A program made the position numbers and the translations under genes. Positions 52,915 to 63,069 of a stretch of DNA of 64,000 bases are shown here, piece by piece. The DNA is from Cupriavidus yeoncheonensis (GTDB lineage Bacteria > Pseudomonadota > Gammaproteobacteria > Burkholderiales > Burkholderiaceae), in contig NZ_CAJPUY010000010.1 in the NCBI RefSeq assembly GCF_905397275.1, forward strand, positions 124,001-188,000, in the 5' to 3' direction. Numbering within the stretch: the stretch's first letter is position 1; each line of letters begins with the position of its first letter. The notes below the pieces were generated by a model. It did no database searches, had not been told where the DNA came from, and worked only from the letters and a program-made list of their open reading frames with translations.

Positions 52915-55900
52915 ATGGATCATTCCCGCTTCAACCTGTCGCGCTGGGCCCTGGAGCACCAGCCGCTGACCCGCTACCTGCTGGTGGTGTTGCTGCTGGC
53001 CGGCCTGCTGGCATTTTTCCGGCTCGGCCAGGACGAAGATCCGCCGTTCACCTTTCGCGTGATGGTTGTGCAGGCGTTCTGGCCCGGTGCCACCGCCGAG
53101 CAGATCGCGGTGCAGGTCACGGACAAGATCGAGCGGCAACTGCAGGAAGTGCCATACGCCGACAAGATCCGCAGCTTTTCCAAGCCGGGCGAGACCACGG
53201 TCATCTTCCAGCTCAAGGACACGTCTCCGGCCAAGGAAACGGCGCAGATCTGGTACACGGTGCGCAAGAAGATCGGTGACATCGCGCAAACGCTGCCGGC
53301 CGGCGTGCGGGGCCCGTACTTCAATGACGAGTTTGGCGACGTATATGGCAGCATCTACGCGCTGTCGGCCGATGGCTTCAACTACAAGGAACTGCGCGAG
53401 TATGCCGACCTGGTGCGCCAGGAGCTGCTGCGCGTGCCTGCCGTGGCCAAGGTCTCGTTGCTGGGCCTGCAGGACGAGAAAATCTACATCGAGTTCAACC
53501 AGGCGCGCTTTGCCCAGCTTGGGCTCGACATCAATGCCATCGCCGACCAGATCACGCAGCAGAACAACCTGAACGGCAGCGGCGTGCTGGTCACGCCGAC
53601 CGATAACCTGCAGGTGCGCGTGACCGGACAGTTTGCCAGTGTGTCGGATCTGGAGAACCTGGTGCTGCGTGGCCCGAACGGCATTGCCAATATCCGCCTG
53701 GGCGACATCGCGCATGTGTACCGCGGCTATGTCGACCCGCCGCAGAGCACCATGCGGTACAACGGCAAGAACGTCATCGGGCTGGGTATCTCGATGGCAA
53801 AGGGCGGCGACATCATCGAGCTTGGCAAGAACCTGCGCACCGCGTTCGAACGCTTGCGCGGGCAGTTGCCGGTCGGCATCGAGATGGACCAGGTGCAGGA
53901 CCAGCCGCAGGCGGTCAAGCGCTCGGTCGGCGAGTTCGTGCATGTGCTGATCGAGGCCGTGGTCATCGTGCTCGGGGTCAGCTTTGTCTCGCTGGGCCTG
54001 CATACGCGGCCGCTGCGGCTGGATGTGCGCCCCGGCCTGGTGGTGGCCCTGACCATCCCGCTGGTGCTCGCGGTGACGTTCCTGTTCATGAACATCTTTG
54101 GCATCGGCCTGCACAAGATATCGCTGGGCGCGCTGATCGTGGCGCTGGGCCTGCTGGTCGACGACGCCATCATTGCCGTGGAGATGATGGTGCGCAAGCT
54201 GGAGGAGGGGCTGTCGAAGATGGAGGCGGCGACCTACGCCTACACCTCCACGGCCATGCCGATGCTGACCGGGACGCTGATCACGGCCGCGGGCTTCCTC
54301 CCGGTAGGCCTCGCGAAATCCACGGTAGGCGAATACACCTTCGCCATCTTCGCCGTGACCGCGCTGGCGCTGGTGCTGTCATGGCTGGCGGCCGTCTATT
54401 TCACGCCTTACCTGGGCTACCTGCTGCTGAAGTCGCGTCCGGGAGGCGGCGAGCACCACGAGGTATTCGATACGCCGTTCTACGCAGGCTTCCGGCGCCT
54501 GGTCGACTGGTGCGTGACCTGGCGCAAGACCGTCATCGCGGTCACGCTGGTGACGTTCGCGCTGGGCCTGTACGCATTCAAGTTCGTCGAGAAGCAGTTT
54601 TTCCCGGACTCGAGCCGGCCCGAGCTGATGGTCGAGCTGTGGATGCCGGAAGGCACCAGCTTTGCCCAGATGGAATCGGAAGCCAAGCGCTTCGAGGCCG
54701 CCATGCGCCAGGACCGCGACGTCCAGAGCCTGACCACCTTCGTCGGTACCGGCACGCCGCGCTTCTACCTGCCGCTGGACCAGATCTTTCCGCAAAGCAA
54801 CGTGGCACAGGTGATCGTGATGCCGGTCAGCGCCGAGGCGCGCGATGCGCTGCGCCAGCGCGTGATCGCGGTGCTGAACAGCCAGTTTTCGCAGTTGCGC
54901 GGGCGCGTCAAGCTGCTGCCCAACGGGCCGCCCGTGGCGTACCCGGTGCAGTTCCGGGTGATCGGTCCGGATGCCGCGGGCGTGCGCCGGCTCGCCGACC
55001 AGGTCAAGGCGCTGATGCGCGCGAACCCGAACACGGTCGGCGTGAACGACAACTGGAATGAGAGCGTCAAGATGCTGCGCCTGGAGATCGACCAGGACAA
55101 GGCCCGTGCGCTGGGCGTGACGACCAGCTCGATCGCGCGCGTCATGCAGACCGTGCTGACCGGGATTCCGGTGGGCCAGTACCGCGACGGCGACAAGCTG
55201 ATCGACATCATGATGCGCACGCCGCGCAACGAGCGCGACGCCATGTCCGACCTCGGCAATATCCAGGTGCCGACCAACACCGGCCGCGTCGTGCCGCTCA
55301 CGCAGGTGGCGCGGCTGTCGCTGCGATCCGAGCCGGGCGTGATCTGGCGCGAGAACCGCGACTTCGGCGTGACCGTGCAGGCCGACGTGGTGGACGGCAT
55401 CCAGGGTCCCACCGTGACCGCGCAGATCGATCCGCTGCTCAGCAAGCTGCGCGAGCAGCTGCCGCCGGGCTATCGCATTACGGTGGCCGGCGCCGAGGAA
55501 GAAAGCGGCAAGGCCGGGGCGTCGATCGCGGCGCAGCTGCCGCTGTGCATCTTCCTGATCTTCACGCTGCTCATGCTCCAGCTCCACAGCTTCTCGCGCA
55601 CGCTGATGGTGTTTCTGACAGGCCCGCTCGGGCTGATCGGCGCCGCCGCCACGCTGCTGCTGCTGCGTGCGCCGATGGGCTTCGTGGCGCAGCTGGGCAT
55701 CACGGCGCTGCTGGGCATGATCATCCGCAACTCGGTGATCCTGGTGGACCAGATCGAACAGGACATCAACGCCGGCGTGCCGGCGTGGAACGCCATTGTC
55801 GAAGCGGCGGTGCGGCGCTGCCGTCCGATCATCCTGACCGCCGCGGCGGCCGTGCTGGCCATGATCCCGCTGTCGCGCTCGCTGTTCTGGGGGCCGATGG

Positions 55901-56025
55901 CCGTGGCCATCATGGGCGGTCTGATCATCGCCACGGTGCTGACGCTGCTGTTCCTGCCGGCGCTGTACGCGGCATGGTTCCGGGTCACAAAGCCGGCGGC
56001 GGGTGCAGGGCCCCTGACGGCCTGA
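52915..56025 (+). CDS. RND-family efflux pump permease (HAE1/AcrB type)
   Basis: A 1036-residue inner-membrane pump with the usual twelve membrane segments and two large periplasmic loops. The TM4 motif GLLVDDAIIAVE carries the paired aspartates of the proton relay, and PMLTGTLITAAGFLPVG follows. The N-terminus LEHQPLTRYLLVVLLLAGLLAF and the short periplasmic porter domains resemble the adaptor-dependent multidrug or solvent pumps rather than heavy-metal CusA (no Met relay seen). It works with the adaptor encoded just before it. No outer-membrane factor gene follows, so a TolC-like protein must come from elsewhere. Substrates are unknown. Confidence 0.92.
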   Translation: MDHSRFNLSRWALEHQPLTRYLLVVLLLAGLLAFFRLGQDEDPPFTFRVMVVQAFWPGATAEQIAVQVTDKIERQLQEVPYADKIRSFSKPGETTVIFQLKDTSPAKETAQIWYTVRKKIGDIAQTLPAGVRGPYFNDEFGDVYGSIYALSADGFNYKELREYADLVRQELLRVPAVAKVSLLGLQDEKIYIEFNQARFAQLGLDINAIADQITQQNNLNGSGVLVTPTDNLQVRVTGQFASVSDLENLVLRGPNGIANIRLGDIAHVYRGYVDPPQSTMRYNGKNVIGLGISMAKGGDIIELGKNLRTAFERLRGQLPVGIEMDQVQDQPQAVKRSVGEFVHVLIEAVVIVLGVSFVSLGLHTRPLRLDVRPGLVVALTIPLVLAVTFLFMNIFGIGLHKISLGALIVALGLLVDDAIIAVEMMVRKLEEGLSKMEAATYAYTSTAMPMLTGTLITAAGFLPVGLAKSTVGEYTFAIFAVTALALVLSWLAAVYFTPYLGYLLLKSRPGGGEHHEVFDTPFYAGFRRLVDWCVTWRKTVIAVTLVTFALGLYAFKFVEKQFFPDSSRPELMVELWMPEGTSFAQMESEAKRFEAAMRQDRDVQSLTTFVGTGTPRFYLPLDQIFPQSNVAQVIVMPVSAEARDALRQRVIAVLNSQFSQLRGRVKLLPNGPPVAYPVQFRVIGPDAAGVRRLADQVKALMRANPNTVGVNDNWNESVKMLRLEIDQDKARALGVTTSSIARVMQTVLTGIPVGQYRDGDKLIDIMMRTPRNERDAMSDLGNIQVPTNTGRVVPLTQVARLSLRSEPGVIWRENRDFGVTVQADVVDGIQGPTVTAQIDPLLSKLREQLPPGYRITVAGAEEESGKAGASIAAQLPLCIFLIFTLLMLQLHSFSRTLMVFLTGPLGLIGAAATLLLLRAPMGFVAQLGITALLGMIIRNSVILVDQIEQDINAGVPAWNAIVEAAVRRCRPIILTAAAAVLAMIPLSRSLFWGPMAVAIMGGLIIATVLTLLFLPALYAAWFRVTKPAAGAGPLTA

Positions 56026-56070
56026 GCTTGCCAGGCCGATCGATCTGATCGAGTGCGACCGGCTGGCACA

Positions 56071-56094
56071 GGTGCCTGCATTCATGCAGGCACC
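56071..56094. terminator. Hairpin between the RND gene and the Cys-rich protein gene
   Basis: A perfect 10-bp stem GGTGCCTGCA/TGCAGGCACC with a TTCA tetraloop between two convergent genes. No T-run. Confidence 0.6.
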
Positions 56095-56101
56095 ACGCCA
56101 G

Positions 56102-56503
56102 CTAGTTGCAGAGCGTGCCAGGAACAGGCTTGCCGGAGGACGTCAGGCCCTGGCAGGCATCGCCGACCACGAGCGTCGAGTCGCCGGCGCTGGCCGGGGA
56201 CAGCCTCAGCTTCCCTGCCACGGTGCAGCAGCCACGCGGCACCGGCACTGGCGCTGGCACTGGTACAGGAGCTGGCGCTGCTGCCGGTGCCGGCGTCGCC
56301 GGGGGAGTCGTCCTGGTAGTGGTTTGAGGGGGCTTGGGCGCGGTCGATTCCACCTGCTCATCCGTATCGGGGGAAACGCATTGGCCCTGCTGGCAAATCC
56401 GCTCCCCTTTGCATTGCATGTCGTACTGACAACCGGCAGCCTTGACCGTGGATGACCATGCAAGCGCCATCGAGGCTGCCAACAGCAAGGCAGAACATTT
56501 CAT
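56102..56503 (-). CDS. Secreted Cys-rich protein with Pro/Ala/Val linker
   Basis: A 133-residue exported protein. A signal peptide (residues 1-23, cleavage after KAA) is followed by a small Cys-rich unit (C25, C31, C37, C42 in CQYDMQCKGERICQQGQC), a linker of Thr, Pro, Ala and Val (about 52-89, ending APVPVPAPVPVP), and a second Cys-containing part (C92, C93, C117, C132). Eight cysteines suggest four disulfides formed in the periplasm. GGAGGGGGAT lies just before the ATG at 56503, a very strong ribosome binding site. The family is not known to me. It converges with the RND operon. Confidence 0.7.
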   Translation of the reverse strand: MKCSALLLAASMALAWSSTVKAAGCQYDMQCKGERICQQGQCVSPDTDEQVESTAPKPPQTTTRTTPPATPAPAAAPAPVPVPAPVPVPRGCCTVAGKLRLSPASAGDSTLVVGDACQGLTSSGKPVPGTLCN

Positions 56504-56832
56504 ATCCCCCTCCGTGCGGGGCTGATGCAATGCGGCTGCGCCCGGCACGTTGCGATGTTGTGCGAGCATGCGTGCGCGTCCGACAACTTCAGAATAGATG
56601 GCGGACCACCGTCGCGAAAGGCGGCGCATATGAGGGCTTGCACTATGTCACCGGGGCGGGGCTGGATTTCCCCCCAAGGCTTGCGCTACAATCCCCGACT
56701 TCGTTGCACAGCCGGCGCGCAAGCGCGGCAGCGGGCGATGCGAGAAGGCGGGCAGTTCCAGCCGCCTTTTTTGCTTTCGCGCGCCGTGGCTGCAACGTGC
56801 ATCGTGGCCACCGTCCGGCGGCCGCAAGGACC
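56504..56832. other. Region between the Cys-rich protein gene and tRNA-Leu
   Basis: These 329 bases hold no protein gene. They contain a possible short RNA gene (56699-56772) with a TACAAT element just before it, and the tRNA leader. Confidence 0.5.
56699..56772 (+). ncRNA. Candidate small structured RNA
   Basis: A -10-like TACAAT (56687-56692) is followed by about 74 bases containing two hairpins. The first has arms GCC and GCGC, a bulged G and a GCAA tetraloop (56711-56729). The second is a rho-independent terminator: AAGGCGG/CCGCCTT (56745-56751, 56762-56768) with a run of Ts. No open frame or ribosome binding site is seen. The -35 is weak, and this could also be a leader of the tRNA transcript. 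Confidence 0.35.
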
Positions 56833-56919
56833 GCGAGGGTGGCGAAATTGGTAGACGCACCAGGTTTAGGTCCTGACGCCAGCAATGGTGTAGGGGTTCG
56901 AGTCCCCTCCCTCGCACCA
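56833..56919 (+). tRNA. tRNA-Leu, anticodon UAG
   Basis: An 87-base tRNA including an encoded CCA. The acceptor stem GCGAGGG pairs with CCCTCGC (56909-56915), followed by ACCA. The anticodon loop TTTAGGT gives anticodon TAG, which reads CUA and other CUN leucine codons. A long variable arm, as expected for leucine, and the T-arm GGGGTTCGAGTCCCC are present. Confidence 0.97.
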
Positions 56920-57057
56920 GTCACATCTCTTGTTATTCCATTTCAAGTGGCGAAAGGCTGACTTCCCGTCTGCCGCAGCACGCGCCGCCTTTCCCGGCAC
57001 CTCGGCTTAGAATGATCCTGCGCCAGCTCCGCTGGCGTCACGCGAAAGGACATTGCC

Positions 57058-58008
57058 ATGTGCTATTCCTCCCAGATTCAGGCGGAGTTCCGCAAGTTCG
57101 AGCGCGAATACGGGGCGTCGATCAGCATGGAACGCTTCGTGGAGTTGTTCTGGCACCAGCGCCGCACCGGCGGCTGGCAGCGCATCCCGAAGGCGCTGCG
57201 CATGGCGTTTGCCGATGCAGGCACGGACGCTGCGCTGGTCGAGGAAGGCAACCAGGAGCAGGCCAACCGGTTCGAGGCAGAGATCTTCCAGCAACGAACG
57301 CGTCTTGCGGAGGCGGAGCGGGCGCTGGCCGTGCGGCCGACCAAGAAGGCCGAGACTGACCGTCGCATTTCGACGGACAAGATCGCCAGGGCCCAACAGA
57401 ACCTTGCGGACCTGCGGCGTCCGGCGCTGACCGAGCAGGATTACCGCCTCTTTCCGGGCTACTACGCGCCCGTCATCATCGCGCAAGGCGGTCGCCGGGT
57501 GGTGGTGCCGATGCGCTATCAATGCCGGCTGCCGGGCTGGACGGAAGCCGACGAACGCAAGCGACCCGGCACCTACAATGCGCGCCGCGACAGCCTGGAG
57601 CGTGCCTGGCGCCCGTTGTTCGGGCATCGCCACGGTGTGGCGGTGATCACCGCGTTCTACGAGCATGTGCCGCGTCACAAGGCTGAACGACGCGCGCTAC
57701 GGCCGGGCGAGGCAGAGGAGAGCGTCATCCTGGCATTCCATCCGCGCCCGCCGCAGGACATGCTGGTGGCCTGCCTGTGGTCGGTGAGTCCGGGCGAGGA
57801 GGATGGGCAGGACCTGTACTCGTTCGCCGCGATTACCGACGAGCCGCCGCCGGAGGTGGCCGCCGCCGGGCACGACCGCTGCATCATTCCAATCCGCCCC
57901 GGGCATCTCGATGCGTGGCTCAACCCGGATGCCTCTGACCTGGCTGCGATGCAGGCCATCCTTGACGATCGCGAACCGCTGTACTTCGACTGCAAGCTGG
58001 CCGCCTGA
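57058..58008 (+). CDS. Divergent SRAP-domain (SOS response-associated peptidase, YedK/HMCES-like) protein
   Basis: A 316-residue member of the SRAP family, which forms a covalent link between its N-terminal Cys and abasic sites in single-stranded DNA. Cys2 follows the start Met (MCYSS). The other active-site residues are present as Asn174 (YNARRDS), Glu202 (AFYEHV) and His272 (GHDR). The family's usual size is about 220 residues; here roughly 100 extra residues, strongly helical and charged (about 60-120), lie between Cys2 and the core. AAAGGA lies about 9 bases before the ATG. It is monocistronic, between tRNA-Leu and a VanZ-like gene. Confidence 0.82.
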   Translation: MCYSSQIQAEFRKFEREYGASISMERFVELFWHQRRTGGWQRIPKALRMAFADAGTDAALVEEGNQEQANRFEAEIFQQRTRLAEAERALAVRPTKKAETDRRISTDKIARAQQNLADLRRPALTEQDYRLFPGYYAPVIIAQGGRRVVVPMRYQCRLPGWTEADERKRPGTYNARRDSLERAWRPLFGHRHGVAVITAFYEHVPRHKAERRALRPGEAEESVILAFHPRPPQDMLVACLWSVSPGEEDGQDLYSFAAITDEPPPEVAAAGHDRCIIPIRPGHLDAWLNPDASDLAAMQAILDDREPLYFDCKLAA

Positions 58009-58087
58009 GCGCGGCGGCATCGGCGGATGCGCGGCAAGCCATGCGAACCGTTAGTATGCGGGTTCGTGAAGACCACATCGCCACCAC

Positions 58088-58471
58088 ATGAGCCTCAACT
58101 CCGCTTTTCGGCCGACGCCGCGCGTCTGGCGCCTGCTGTTCTGGCCATGCCTGGTTGCCGTGCTGGTGCTGGCGCTGATGCCGCCCACGCAGCCCCTGCC
58201 CACGACGGGCTGGGACAAGGCCAACCACGTGCTGGCCTTCCTGGTACTCGGCTGGCTCGGCCGGCGGGCTTATGGGCGCCAGCGTACGGCCGTGCTGCTG
58301 GCCCTGGTGGGATATGGCGTTCTGATCGAACTGCTCCAGGGCATGACGACGTATCGCGATGCCGATCCTGCGGACGTGCTGGCCGACTCCATCGGGCTGC
58401 TGGCCGCCCTGGCGCTGGATTGGTGTCTCGCCTGGGCTGGCCGGTTGCGTGCCGGCGCTTGGCGCGGTTAG
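58088..58471 (+). CDS. VanZ-like family membrane protein
   Basis: A 127-residue protein with four hydrophobic segments (about residues 14-31, 45-62, 65-85 and 95-115). WDKANHVLAFLVLGWL and DPADVLADSIGLLAAL are the VanZ-family motifs. The role of chromosomal VanZ-like proteins in Proteobacteria is unclear. It lies 79 bases after the SRAP gene and converges with rlmJ. Confidence 0.8.
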   Translation: MSLNSAFRPTPRVWRLLFWPCLVAVLVLALMPPTQPLPTTGWDKANHVLAFLVLGWLGRRAYGRQRTAVLLALVGYGVLIELLQGMTTYRDADPADVLADSIGLLAALALDWCLAWAGRLRAGAWRG

Positions 58472-58491
58472 CCGCGCGGTCAGTCCCGCGG

Positions 58492-59349
58492 TTACTCCTC
58501 TTCGGCTTCGAGCACGAAGCTGGCGCCATCATCCTGCGCCAGCAGTTCCCTGAGCACCGGCATGGCTTGCTGCAGCGATTCCTTGAGCCGCCATGGCGGG
58601 TTGACGATAAACATCCCGCTGCCGTGCAGGCCGAGACCTCCCGCAACGGGATGCTTGACGGTCAGGCTGACGTGGAGCCAGCTCTTGAGCGGCAGGTTCT
58701 TCAACTGCACCGGCAGTTGGATCGATTCGCGGCGCTGGACCTGCGGGTACCAGACGGCGTAGACGCCGGTGGCAAAGCGTTGCAGCCCGTCCTGGACGGT
58801 CTGCAACGTGCGCGCGTAGTCCTGCTTGTCTTCATAGGACGGGTCGATCAGCACCAGCGCGCGGCGCGGGGGCGGCGGCAGGATAGCCCTGATGCCGCCA
58901 AAGCCGTCGCCGTCATAGAGCATGACTTTGCGGCCGGCGCCGCGAAAGTTGTCGCGCAGCACCTGGATCTCCGTGCTGTGCAGTTCGAACAGGCGCAGGC
59001 GGTCCTGGTCGCGCAGCATCTGCCACGCCAGCCACGGCGAGCCCGGATAGTGGCGAAGGTGCCCGTCCGGATTGAGCGCGCGCACCTGGTCCAGGTACTC
59101 ATCGAGCATGGGCGGCAGCGGGGTGCCACTGGCGGCGGCGCGCCAGAGCGGGGCGATGCCGGTCTCGAACTCAGATTTCTTCTGCGCGTAGGCATGATCC
59201 AGCGCATACAGGCCGGCGCCCGCGTGCGTGTCGATATACCAGAATGCCTTGTCCTTCTGCGTCAGGTGCTCGAGCAACTGCACCACGACGGCGTGCTTGA
59301 GGACATCGGCATGGTTGCCGGCATGGAAGGCGTGACGATAGGACAGCAT
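58492..59349 (-). CDS. rlmJ: 23S rRNA (adenine(2030)-N(6))-methyltransferase RlmJ
   Basis: A 285-residue SAM-dependent methyltransferase that modifies A2030 of 23S rRNA. The N-terminus [19 protein letters not shown] is an RlmJ signature; the catalytic motif is DPSYE. Length agrees with the E. coli enzyme (280). It diverges from mnmC, with 115 bases between. Confidence 0.94.
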   Translation of the reverse strand: MLSYRHAFHAGNHADVLKHAVVVQLLEHLTQKDKAFWYIDTHAGAGLYALDHAYAQKKSEFETGIAPLWRAAASGTPLPPMLDEYLDQVRALNPDGHLRHYPGSPWLAWQMLRDQDRLRLFELHSTEIQVLRDNFRGAGRKVMLYDGDGFGGIRAILPPPPRRALVLIDPSYEDKQDYARTLQTVQDGLQRFATGVYAVWYPQVQRRESIQLPVQLKNLPLKSWLHVSLTVKHPVAGGLGLHGSGMFIVNPPWRLKESLQQAMPVLRELLAQDDGASFVLEAEEE

Positions 59350-59464
59350 GGTGGATCAGCACAGGGCAGCAGCCGGGGCGGCCGTGCCGGGTTCAGGACG
59401 GGGCGCTATGCTACCATCCGCCGCGAGTCGCCCCCTGACTCTTGTTCCTGTTTCTGTTCAGTCT

Positions 59465-61471
59465 ATGCCGCGCGCACTCGAGCCCGCCGAGCCCATCCTG
59501 TCTGCCGAGGGCACCCCGTATTCCCCGCGTTACGACGACGTCTACCACAGCACTGAAGGCGGCCTGGAGCAGGCGCATCATGTCTTCCTTGCCGGCAACG
59601 CGCTGCCACAGGCCTGGGCCGGGCGCGAGCAGTTCGTCATCATCGAAACCGGGTTCGGCCAAGGGCTGAACTTCCTGGCAACGTGGCAGGCCTGGCGCAA
59701 GGATCCGCAGCGCTGCGCCCGCCTGCATTTCGTCTCGATCGAGAAGCATCCGTTCACGCGCCAGGGGCTGGCGCAACTGCACGCACGGCTGGAAGACCTG
59801 CTGCCGCTCGCAGGCCAGCTTCAGGCTGCGTGGCCCGATGCGCTGCCGGGTCTGCACCGGCTTGCCTTCGAGGATGGCGGCGTCATCCTGACGCTGGCGC
59901 TTGGCGATATCGAGACCATGCTGCCCAAGCTGGTAGCCGGCGCCGATGCGTTCTATCTGGACGGTTTTTCCCCCGCGCGCAATGCCGATATGTGGTCGCC
60001 CAAGGTGTTCCGCGGGCTGGCGCGCCTGGCACGGCCGGGTGCCACGCTTGCGACCCATACGGCGGCGGGCTTCGTGCGCCGTGGCCTCAAGGAGGCCGGA
60101 TTCGACGCGCGCAGGGCGCCGGGCTTCGGTGGCAAGCGCCACATGACGGTCGCCACGTTCCGCCCGGCGTGGAAGGTCAGGCGGCATGCGCCAAGCCCTG
60201 CCGCGGACTGGCAGGCCCGGCATGCCATCGTGATCGGCGCCGGGCTGGCCGGGTGCGCCATGACGGAGCGGCTGGCTTCGCGTGGCTGGCGGGTGACACT
60301 GCTGGACGGCCACGACGGCCCGGCCAGGCAGACATCCTCCCATCGCGCGGCGGCCATGCATGCGCATATTTCGGCCGACGACAGCCTGTTGTCCCGCCTG
60401 TCGCGCGCGGGCAACCAGTACGCGCTGCGCGGCTGGGCGGCGCTGGCCGCTGCCGGCCATCCCGTCGGCTGGCATGGGTGCGGGGTACTCCAGATCGGCG
60501 AAAACGAAGCGGAGGCCGAAGCGCAGCGTGCGGCGCTCGAGGCGCTGGGTTTGCCGGAGTCCTTCGTGCGCTGGATGACGCCCACGGAAGCGGCGACGCA
60601 TCATGGCGCCGGAGTGCCGCGCGGCGGGCTCTGGTTCGCCCAGGGCGGTTGGGTCGCGCCGCCGGATATCTGCAACGCGCAGTTGCGCCGCGCGGGAGAT
60701 GCCGTCCATGCGAGATTCGGCGTGCGCGTGGATCGCATCCGCCGACACGACGGCGCGTGGGAAGCCATCGGCCAGGATGGCGCGATCCTGGCGTCGGCCC
60801 CCGTCATGGTCCTGGCCAATGCCCACGAAGCGCCGCGGCTTGCCCCGATGCGGCACCAGGTGGTGCGTCGTGTCCGGGGGCAGCTCACCACGCTCTCGCC
60901 GGAGCAGGTCGGTGCCCTCGGGCAATGGCCTGACTGCGTGGTGACCGGAGCAGGGTACCTGCTGCCGGTGGCTGAAGATGGCAGCGCCAGAGTGGGTTCC
61001 AGCTATGAGGCGGATGAAGGACCTCTGGTCGCGCGGACGGCAGTGCACGCCGAGAATCTTGAGCGCCTGGCCGGGCTGCTGCCCGGCGCCTCAGCGGGGA
61101 TCACCAGCCTGGACGTCCACGCGATGAGCGGATATGTCGGGGTGCGTACCGTCTCGCACAACCGGCTGCCATTGATTGGCCAGATGCCGGATGAGGCGGC
61201 GGCCGCAGCCGCAGCGGCGGCATTGCGCGGAGCGCACTTGCGCGACATTCCGCGCCTGCCAGGGCTGTACGCGGCACTTGCATATGCGTCGCGCGGCCTC
61301 ACATGGGCCGCATTGGGCGCGGAACTCCTGGTCAGCCAGATCGAGGGCGAACCCCTTCCGCTCGAAGCCGACCTGGCCGATGCCGTGGATCCGGCGCGCT
61401 TGCTCCTTCGCGCGCTGCGCCATGGGCAAGTCATCCGTGCGGAAGAGCATTCTGGCGGTACGTCAGGGTAA
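59465..61471 (+). CDS. mnmC: Bifunctional tRNA modification enzyme MnmC
   Basis: A 668-residue fusion of two enzymes that finish mnm5(s2)U34 in tRNA. The N-terminal half (about 1-250) is the methyltransferase, with [15 protein letters not shown] and the motif [14 protein letters not shown]. The C-terminal half (about 255-668) is the FAD-dependent oxidase, with the Rossmann motif [15 protein letters not shown]. The oxidase removes the carboxymethyl group and the methyltransferase then methylates. ATG at 59465 (MPRALEP) gives normal length; a longer upstream reading frame is not supported. Confidence 0.94.
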   Translation: MPRALEPAEPILSAEGTPYSPRYDDVYHSTEGGLEQAHHVFLAGNALPQAWAGREQFVIIETGFGQGLNFLATWQAWRKDPQRCARLHFVSIEKHPFTRQGLAQLHARLEDLLPLAGQLQAAWPDALPGLHRLAFEDGGVILTLALGDIETMLPKLVAGADAFYLDGFSPARNADMWSPKVFRGLARLARPGATLATHTAAGFVRRGLKEAGFDARRAPGFGGKRHMTVATFRPAWKVRRHAPSPAADWQARHAIVIGAGLAGCAMTERLASRGWRVTLLDGHDGPARQTSSHRAAAMHAHISADDSLLSRLSRAGNQYALRGWAALAAAGHPVGWHGCGVLQIGENEAEAEAQRAALEALGLPESFVRWMTPTEAATHHGAGVPRGGLWFAQGGWVAPPDICNAQLRRAGDAVHARFGVRVDRIRRHDGAWEAIGQDGAILASAPVMVLANAHEAPRLAPMRHQVVRRVRGQLTTLSPEQVGALGQWPDCVVTGAGYLLPVAEDGSARVGSSYEADEGPLVARTAVHAENLERLAGLLPGASAGITSLDVHAMSGYVGVRTVSHNRLPLIGQMPDEAAAAAAAAALRGAHLRDIPRLPGLYAALAYASRGLTWAALGAELLVSQIEGEPLPLEADLADAVDPARLLLRALRHGQVIRAEEHSGGTSG

Positions 61472-61623
61472 AAACTGCCAGAACCGGATGGAAACCGTGC
61501 GATAATGCTCGTTTTCCGTTTGCGCGGAGCTTGCAACTCGCGGGCACGCGCCAGTGCCGGACTGGCCGGCGCAAAAGCGATTGCGCTACGAACACAACTA
61601 CATTTCTGGATTGGATCACGACC

Positions 61624-62979
61624 ATGTCGAACGTCATTGAAAACCTCGGCAAGCTGGACCGCAAGGTGACCCTGGCCATTCCCAAGGCCGAAGTCGAAAA
61701 GGAAAAGCAGGAGCGCCTGGTTCGCCTGTCGAAGACGGTGAAGATGTCGGGCTTCCGTCCGGGCAAGGTGCCGATGAAGATGGTCGAGAAGCAATACGGC
61801 CAGCAAGTCGAATTCGAAGTTCGCTTCGACAAGGCTGCCCGCAAGTTCTTCGACATCACGAAGGAACAGGACGTCAAGGTTGCCGGCCAGCCGAAGTTCG
61901 AGATCAAGACCGAAGGCGTGGAAGCGGACGAAGTCGCGTTCGACGCGACCTTCGAGGTGTACCCCGAAGTCAAGCTGGGTGACCTGACGGGTGCGGAAGT
62001 GACTCGCACCAAGACCGAAATCACCGACGCCGAAATCGACAAGACCATCGACATCCTGCGCAAGCAGCGCGTGCACTACCACGTGCGCGGCGAAGCCGGT
62101 GAGCACGGCGACGGCGGCGGCGACGTGACCGCCCAGAACGGCGACCGCGTGACGCTGGACTTCGTCGGCAAGATCGACGACGTGGAATTCCCTGGCGGCA
62201 AGGCCGAAGACTTCCCGTTCGTGCTGGGTGAAGGCCGCATGCTGCCCGAGTTCGAGGCCGCCACGCTGGGCCTGAGGGTCGGCGAAAGCAAGAGCTTCCC
62301 GCTGTCGTTCCCGGCCGACTATCACGGCAAGGACGTGGCCGGCAAGACTGCCGAGTTCACCGTCACGCTGAAGAAGATCGAGTGGGCCCATCTGCCGGAA
62401 GTGAACGATGCGTTCGCCAAGTCGCTCGGCATCGCCGACGGCAGCGTCGAGAAGATGCGCGCCGACATCCGCGAGAACCTCGAGCGCGAAGTGAAGCGCC
62501 GCACGCACGCCATGCTGAAGGACCAGGTCATGGATGCGCTGCTGAAGGTGAGCGAACTGGACGTGCCCAAGGCCCTGATCGAACAGGACCAGGAGCGCCT
62601 AGTGGAAATGGCCCGCCGCGACCTCGAGCAGCGTGGCATGCCAAACGCCAAGGACATGCCGATTCCGGCCGAGATGTTCGTGCAGCAGGCCGAGCGCCGC
62701 GTCAAGCTGGGCCTGATCCTGGCCGAGATCGTCAAGGCCCACGGCCTGGAAGCCAAGGCTGACCAGATCAAGGCCGAGATCGAAGACTTCGCCAAGAGCT
62801 ACGAAGACCCGAAGGAAGTCATGCGCTGGTACTACGGCGACCAGCAGCGCCTGGCCGAGATGGAAGCCTACGTGCTCGAAAACAACGTGGTAAATTTCGT
62901 GTGCGACAAGGCCAAGGTCACCGACAAGTCGGTGTCCTTCGAGGAACTGACCGCCGAAGGCAACGCACCGCAAGCCTGA
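61624..62979 (+). CDS. tig: Trigger factor
   Basis: A 451-residue ribosome-bound chaperone with peptidyl-prolyl isomerase activity. The ribosome-binding motif GFRPGKVP is at about residues 43-50. The FKBP-like domain (about 160-240) contains [13 protein letters not shown] and [13 protein letters not shown], and the helical C-terminal domain follows. An Asp/Gly-rich loop EHGDGGGDV precedes the FKBP domain. It heads the tig-clpP-clpX cluster. Confidence 0.97.
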   Translation: MSNVIENLGKLDRKVTLAIPKAEVEKEKQERLVRLSKTVKMSGFRPGKVPMKMVEKQYGQQVEFEVRFDKAARKFFDITKEQDVKVAGQPKFEIKTEGVEADEVAFDATFEVYPEVKLGDLTGAEVTRTKTEITDAEIDKTIDILRKQRVHYHVRGEAGEHGDGGGDVTAQNGDRVTLDFVGKIDDVEFPGGKAEDFPFVLGEGRMLPEFEAATLGLRVGESKSFPLSFPADYHGKDVAGKTAEFTVTLKKIEWAHLPEVNDAFAKSLGIADGSVEKMRADIRENLEREVKRRTHAMLKDQVMDALLKVSELDVPKALIEQDQERLVEMARRDLEQRGMPNAKDMPIPAEMFVQQAERRVKLGLILAEIVKAHGLEAKADQIKAEIEDFAKSYEDPKEVMRWYYGDQQRLAEMEAYVLENNVVNFVCDKAKVTDKSVSFEELTAEGNAPQA

Positions 62980-63069
62980 GGTCCGGCATGATTCGCAGCC
63001 CCCGCGCCGTGGCGCGGGAATGTGAAGACCGGCGTTCCTTGCCATCCAACGATACCCTGGAGAACTTGC

